NCBI GenBank assembly: GCA_905221605.1
Contig: CAJNDS010001224.1
Location: 707,556 to 771,555, forward strand
Length of the DNA: 64,000 bases
Direction: 5' to 3'
Origin: Symbiodinium natans
Lineage: Eukaryota; Sar; Dinophyceae; Suessiales; Symbiodiniaceae
Of this stretch, positions 63,330 to 64,000 are shown piece by piece. The notes beneath the pieces were generated by a model. It saw only the letters and a program-made list of their open reading frames with translations, was not told the DNA's origin and searched no databases. Positions within the stretch are counted from its first letter, which is position 1, and the number at the start of each line of letters is the position of its first letter. Made by a program: the position numbers and the translations under genes.

Positions 63330-64000
63330 TAGGCTCCTTATTGTAGCTTATACAAAGAGCCAAAAGGCTAAAGTCCTAAGAGCCAACCACCAGAAAGCCA
63401 AGTATCCAAGGAACGCAGATGGGACCGCAGCTTCCGATGGAGTGCCTCTGCCAAGAGGTGTTCAGGCATTCTTCGGCATGTTATCGGGGTTTCCGAAAGA
63501 TAGGTCTAGGGTCTACGTAGGGTTTCGGGTTTAGGGTTCAGGGTTTGGGGTTTAGGGGTACTCTTTTGAAGGGGCTCCTTTAAGGGGATCCGAGTCTATT
63601 TGGGGTATAGAAGGGGTACCCCCTATCTTCGGACACCCCCATATCGAGAACATGACAGAGCCAAAGATACGTGCACTCGGAGGTGCTCCAGAAGGAAGGG
63701 CCCACCCAGTCATAAGCAGATCTATACGGGTTTAGGGTTTAGGGCTTAGGGTTCGGGCCCTAGATTGGGTTTTTGGATGTTATAAGGATTGCAAAGCTTA
63801 TGCTATCAGACCTACAGAGTTTCGTGGCTCGCTCCTAATATCTTATGGGGCTCTGAGCCTGAAGAGCCCACACTACTTGGAGCTTCATCTGCTAGTTACT
63901 AGTAGCGTCATAAAGCATGGTAACAACACTTGCAACCCTAATTATTTAGGGCACTTATACCCCTGCAACTAGCTACACATGAACCTCCCAGGTAAGACCC
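63330..64000. other. Window end: elements and telomere-like repeat
   Basis: Contains an inverted pair near 63560-63650 (GGGGTACTCTTTTGAAGGGG / GGGTACCCCCTATC) of the type seen at 37138-37230 and 51735-51810, and a family B-like element from 63872 (ACTTGGAGCTTCAT...ACATGAACCTCCCAGG). No supported gene. Confidence 0.45.

Noticed and set aside
1-64000. CRISPR arrays, bacterial operons, rRNA or tRNA genes
   Set aside because: No spaced identical repeats, Shine-Dalgarno-led gene strings or recognisable rRNA/tRNA sequences were seen.

Overview
This 64-kb window is nuclear DNA of a eukaryote, most likely a dinoflagellate and probably of the Symbiodiniaceae type. The reasons are: (1) plant/dinoflagellate-type telomere repeats (TTTAGGG / CCCTAAA) are scattered through the whole window in both orientations instead of lying at one end; (2) coding sequence is cut into short exons rich in G/C at third codon positions; (3) the exon joins that can be checked by reading frame use GT, but also GC and GA as 5' splice dinucleotides with AG| at the 3' end, a usage reported for dinoflagellates. 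No bacterial operons, rRNA or tRNA genes were seen.

Layout. Minus strand, about 4.3-26.7 kb: a beta-amylase (GH14) gene broken into at least 17 exons, one only 21 nt; several other exon groups of unknown identity lie in the same interval (16.6-17.3 kb, 20.4-20.8 kb, 22.9-23.1 kb). 17.7-19.4 kb: a young segmental and tandem duplication. Minus, 29.9-32.3 kb: the 3' part of an unidentified gene. Minus, 33.1-35.0 kb: a complete secreted Cys-rich protein with PAN/apple-like repeats and a Thr-rich linker. Minus, 37.3-43.0 kb: a GT4-type glycosyltransferase with a 27-nt exon, plus further exons. Minus, 43.9-48.4 kb and plus, 43.5-43.8 and 49.7-50.2 kb: exons of unidentified genes. Minus, 54.6-55.2 kb: a Cys-rich protein. 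Minus, 56.8-58.6 kb: a NADAR-domain gene and a candidate tail-anchored protein. Plus, 58.8-59.4 kb and minus, 59.5-61.1 kb: small exons including an NHL-like repeat. Minus, 61.8-63.3 kb: an ankyrin-repeat gene whose four exons join exactly in frame. Most of the remaining DNA is telomere-like repeats, short inverted-repeat elements of at least eight families, microsatellites and homopolymers.

Main observation. Several introns are themselves short inverted-repeat elements. They begin CTTGG/CTAGG, end in CCAAG, and lie between 4-bp target-site duplications that start with G. Removing the element plus one duplication copy restores the reading frame exactly in the PAN, ankyrin, 16.6-kb and 20.4-kb genes, so the duplicated target supplies both the 5' splice dinucleotide (GA, GC or GT) and the G after the 3' AG. 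In the ankyrin gene two such introns have bodies made mostly of telomere repeat. This suggests that introner-like insertion explains part of the interspersed telomeric DNA here.

Limits. Short GC3-rich exons often read open on both strands, so isolated exons without homology carry modest confidence; no transcript data were available.
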